A stretch of DNA of 8,243 bases from Gammaproteobacteria bacterium (lineage in GTDB: Bacteria; Pseudomonadota; Gammaproteobacteria; Chromatiales; Chromatiaceae). The DNA is taken from positions 1,942-10,184 of the forward strand of contig JAHEHQ010000072.1 in assembly GCA_024644505.1 (NCBI GenBank). Reading direction: 5' to 3'. Below the pieces are notes generated by a model. It worked only from the letters and a program-made list of their open reading frames with translations. It was not told the DNA's origin and ran no database searches. Both the position numbers and the translations under genes were made by a program. The stretch's first letter is position 1; each line of letters starts with the position of its first letter. This document shows positions 6,976-8,243 of this stretch, in pieces.

Positions 6976-7273
6976 TTTTCGTCCCCCGGGATGGAAGGTA
7001 TGAGCTTAGATTTCTTTTCTAACGCAGTGCTTTAACACAAGGATTGAACGCAACATATTACAGCTTTTCTTAAACCCTTGCTATTGTGGAGAAATCCATC
7101 GGTATTGCTTCCGGGTGTCCTGCAACGAAACGATGCGGGAGTTATAGATAACTTATTGTATTGAAGGATAATAGGCAAAAAACACGCCAAGGTTCCGACC
7201 ACCGGAACGATCACTGCCATTCGTCACTCAACCTTCTTTTCTGATCTTTTCAGCGCTTTTCGGCTATGACCGG
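6976..7273. other. Non-coding gap upstream of the CorC-like gene
   Basis: These 298 bases hold no convincing gene; a 62-codon minus-strand reading frame at 7032-7220 is judged spurious. They should include the promoter of the CorC-like gene. A TAATAT-like -10 is visible on the minus strand near 7050, without a good -35, so none is assigned. AGTTATAGATAACT (7140-7153) is a 6+2+6 inverted repeat that could be an operator. GTTCCG (7192-7197) pairs with CGGAAC (7203-7208). On the minus strand this hairpin is followed nine bases later by six T (7182-7177), a weak candidate terminator for the small gene at 7274-7405. Confidence 0.45.
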
Positions 7274-7405
7274 CTAAGCCACTGTATTGGGCGACAGGAG
7301 CCACCACAATCCGGACGTTACGGTGAGGACGGTGATCATCAGGATCAGCGCCAGGAAAAAGTCGGCTATGCGACGCTTGATTCTACGCTTGGTCCGCCTT
7401 CTCAT
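7274..7405 (-). CDS. Small basic single-pass membrane protein, 43 residues, unknown function
   Basis: I do not recognise a family. The product starts MRRRTKRRIKRR, with nine Arg/Lys in the first twelve residues. It continues as one hydrophobic helix (about 14-37, including FFLALILMITVLTV and GLWWLL) and ends SPNTVA. By the positive-inside rule the N-terminus would be cytoplasmic. A strong ribosome-binding motif, GGGGGA (7414-7409), lies three bases before the ATG and resembles the one before the CorC-like gene. The reading frame is clean, ending in TAG. It lies on the same strand as the CorC-like gene, 298 bases upstream of it, and downstream of tRNA-Val. Coding status is inferred from the ribosome-binding site and the ordered basic-plus-hydrophobic design. 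A basic helix could act as a membrane tether or bind nucleic acid or phospholipid, but nothing here decides this. Confidence 0.6.
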   Translation of the reverse strand: MRRRTKRRIKRRIADFFLALILMITVLTVTSGLWWLLSPNTVA

Positions 7406-7590
7406 AGGTCCCCCGCAACATCACGCACCGATCGGGATATGGCCGCTTTACCCGTTATCCCCTATATCGGCAGCGGTTAACGTATTCTTTATCGAAGCGA
7501 GCATTCAAACCTGGTTCAGGTTTATTCTCATTACAGGGGACATCCGAGGGGGGGCGTTTAACCTGAAACTTATCATATAGTCCGTTCTGG
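7406..7590. promoter_or_regulatory. Upstream region of the small membrane protein gene
   Basis: This 185-base non-coding stretch lies between the tRNA terminator and the small gene. A perfect dyad, AAACCTG (7507-7513) and CAGGTTT (7517-7523), has a 3-base spacer, and a further AACCTG half-site occurs at about 7560. On the minus strand, overlapping the dyad, TAATGAGAAT fits the first half of a Fur box; I count 11 of 19 matches to the classical consensus over 7517-7535, which is weak. A TATGAT hexamer (7577-7572, minus strand) could be a -10, but its -35 would fall in the T run of the tRNA terminator. These are candidate control sites only. Confidence 0.35.
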
Positions 7591-7626
7591 AAATAAAAAA
7601 GCCGCTCCAGTTCCCCGATAGCGGCT
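7591..7626 (-). terminator. Rho-independent terminator of tRNA-Val
   Basis: On the minus strand AGCCGCT (7626-7620) pairs perfectly with AGCGGCT (7606-7600) around a 13-base loop, and the stem runs directly into TTTTTTATTT (7600-7591). It begins about 31 bases after the tRNA CCA end, so it very likely ends that transcript. Confidence 0.85.
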
Positions 7627-7657
7627 AATAACTACTTGTTTTTTCTTTATATTTATT

Positions 7658-7734
7658 TGGTAGGCGCGATTGGAGTTGAACCAACGACCCCCACCATGTC
7701 AAGGTGGTGCTCTAACCAACTGAGCTACGCGCCT
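7658..7734 (-). tRNA. tRNA-Val(GAC)
   Basis: All four arms fold. The acceptor AGGCGCG pairs with CGCGCCT, with discriminator A and an encoded CCA. The D arm is GCTCAGTTGGTTAGAGC. The anticodon arm CCACC-TTGACAT-GGTGG has anticodon GAC at its centre, decoding GUC/GUU valine codons. The T arm GTTGG-TTCAACT-CCAAT includes one terminal G-U pair. The D and anticodon arms match the E. coli GAC isoacceptor as I remember it; the acceptor stem and T loop differ. It is a single tRNA with its own promoter and terminator, transcribed between the EamA-type gene and the small membrane protein gene. Confidence 0.97.
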
Positions 7735-7752
7735 GTCGAAAATTCGAAGCAA

Positions 7753-7781
7753 ATCATATCGATATAGACTATCAACTGCAA
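7753..7781 (-). promoter_or_regulatory. Sigma-70-type promoter of tRNA-Val
   Basis: On the minus strand the -35 is TTGCAG (7781-7776) and the -10 is TATGAT (7758-7753), with the ideal 17-base spacer. The -10 ends 18 bases before the mature tRNA 5' end, leaving a short leader for RNase P to remove. A 10-bp palindrome, ATATCGATAT (7756-7765), overlaps the -10 and spacer. The 110 bases between the EamA-type stop codon and the tRNA hold nothing else I can support. Confidence 0.75.
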
Positions 7782-7844
7782 GGGTTTCAAAGCAATCACG
7801 ATACTGTCGCCGGTTCAGAACGCGAAGCTGTTCGGCGATGGCTC

Positions 7845-8243
7845 TCAGCGGTTGCCCGCGTCAGAGACAGTACGGGGCTTGGGTGGCCTATTGGTCAAGA
7901 CCAGTCCCATCAATATCATTCCTCCTCCGATCAGAAGGGAAAAGCCGGGTTTCTCTCCCAGCACCAGTATGCCGAGGGTAACAGCGCTGACAGGCACCAG
8001 ATTGATGAACAGGCCGGCGCGCACTGCACCGATCTCGTGAACTCCACTATAGAACCAGACGAATGCAAGGACAGTTCCAAACAGGGCCAGATAGATAAGA
8101 CTGATAAGCGCGACGGGAGTGACCGAAAACAAGGTAACCGACATCCCCTCACCCAAAGCCGGAACGAGCAGCATCAAGGTGCCGGCAATACACGAGTAGG
8201 CCACTGCGGCCAGAGGATCGAGCCCTGTCATCACCCGCTTTCC
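7845..8243 (-). CDS. EamA/DMT-superfamily transporter, C-terminal part (partial)
   Basis: This is the last 132 residues of an inner-membrane drug/metabolite transporter family protein. The frame is open through the right edge, so the true start lies outside; the in-frame GTG at 8234 and ATG at 8231 are internal. The visible part is the second EamA repeat: GLDPLAAVAYSC, then several hydrophobic helices, AGLFINLVPVSAVTLGILVLG with the family's typical Asn-Leu-x-Pro helix, GEKPG, and a last helix GGGMILMGLVLTN. A short polar tail ends in DAGNR. Members export amino acids, nucleotides or other metabolites, and nothing here identifies the substrate. It lies upstream of tRNA-Val on the same strand, but that tRNA has its own promoter. 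Confidence 0.88.
   Translation of the reverse strand, partial: GKRVMTGLDPLAAVAYSCIAGTLMLLVPALGEGMSVTLFSVTPVALISLIYLALFGTVLAFVWFYSGVHEIGAVRAGLFINLVPVSAVTLGILVLGEKPGFSLLIGGGMILMGLVLTNRPPKPRTVSDAGNR

Noticed and set aside
5629..7035. 468-codon plus-strand open frame opposite the CorC-like gene
   Set aside because: Same pattern: His-rich, no domains, and mirrored against a clear family member on the other strand.
7032..7220. 62-codon minus-strand frame starting MAVIVPVVGTLACF
   Set aside because: The hydrophobic start is suggestive, but the rest is unstructured and Cys/Ser-rich. The ribosome-binding motif is too far away, and the frame begins inside a candidate hairpin and spans the likely promoter of the CorC-like gene.
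7287..7580. 97-codon plus-strand frame
   Set aside because: It lies opposite the 43-residue gene and its control region, shows no family signal, and runs through the AAACCTG dyad. The minus-strand small frame is much more protein-like.

Overview
The window looks like chromosomal DNA of a moderately GC-rich gammaproteobacterium. This is inferred from a GspB-type secretion protein, a tRNA-Val whose arms closely match the enterobacterial GAC isoacceptor, and ordinary proteobacterial housekeeping families. The sequence alone does not fix a genus. No phage, transposon, plasmid, rRNA or CRISPR signature was found.

Layout. At the left edge is the tail of an upstream plus-strand gene (probably gspA), followed at once by gspB (25-906). 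Every gene to the right is on the minus strand. The core is a four-gene operon reading leftward from 5121 to 999: mmdA (carboxyltransferase), mmdD (small membrane subunit), mmdC (biotin carrier) and mmdB (membrane sodium pump subunit). A likely Rho-independent terminator at 937-971 closes it, facing the convergent gspB. This is a complete membrane-bound, sodium-translocating, biotin-dependent acyl-CoA decarboxylase, best matched to methylmalonyl-CoA decarboxylase. MmdA would move the carboxyl group from the acyl-CoA to biotin on MmdC. MmdD would hold the complex to the membrane. MmdB would decarboxylate carboxybiotin while exporting Na+.

Upstream of the operon is a 300-base non-coding gap with three consecutive small inverted repeats. 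Next is a CorC/HlyC-family (CNNM-like) membrane protein with CBS domains (5422-6975). A second non-coding stretch follows, then a very small, highly basic single-pass membrane protein of 43 residues (7274-7405) that would be easy to miss. A tRNA-Val(GAC) gene (7658-7734) follows with its own promoter and terminator. The 3' part of an EamA/DMT-family transporter runs off the right edge.

The points most worth a second look are an extra hydrophilic segment of roughly 88 residues in MmdB, the 131-base gap with a hairpin before mmdB, the 43-residue basic membrane protein, and the inverted-repeat cluster between the CorC-like gene and mmdA.
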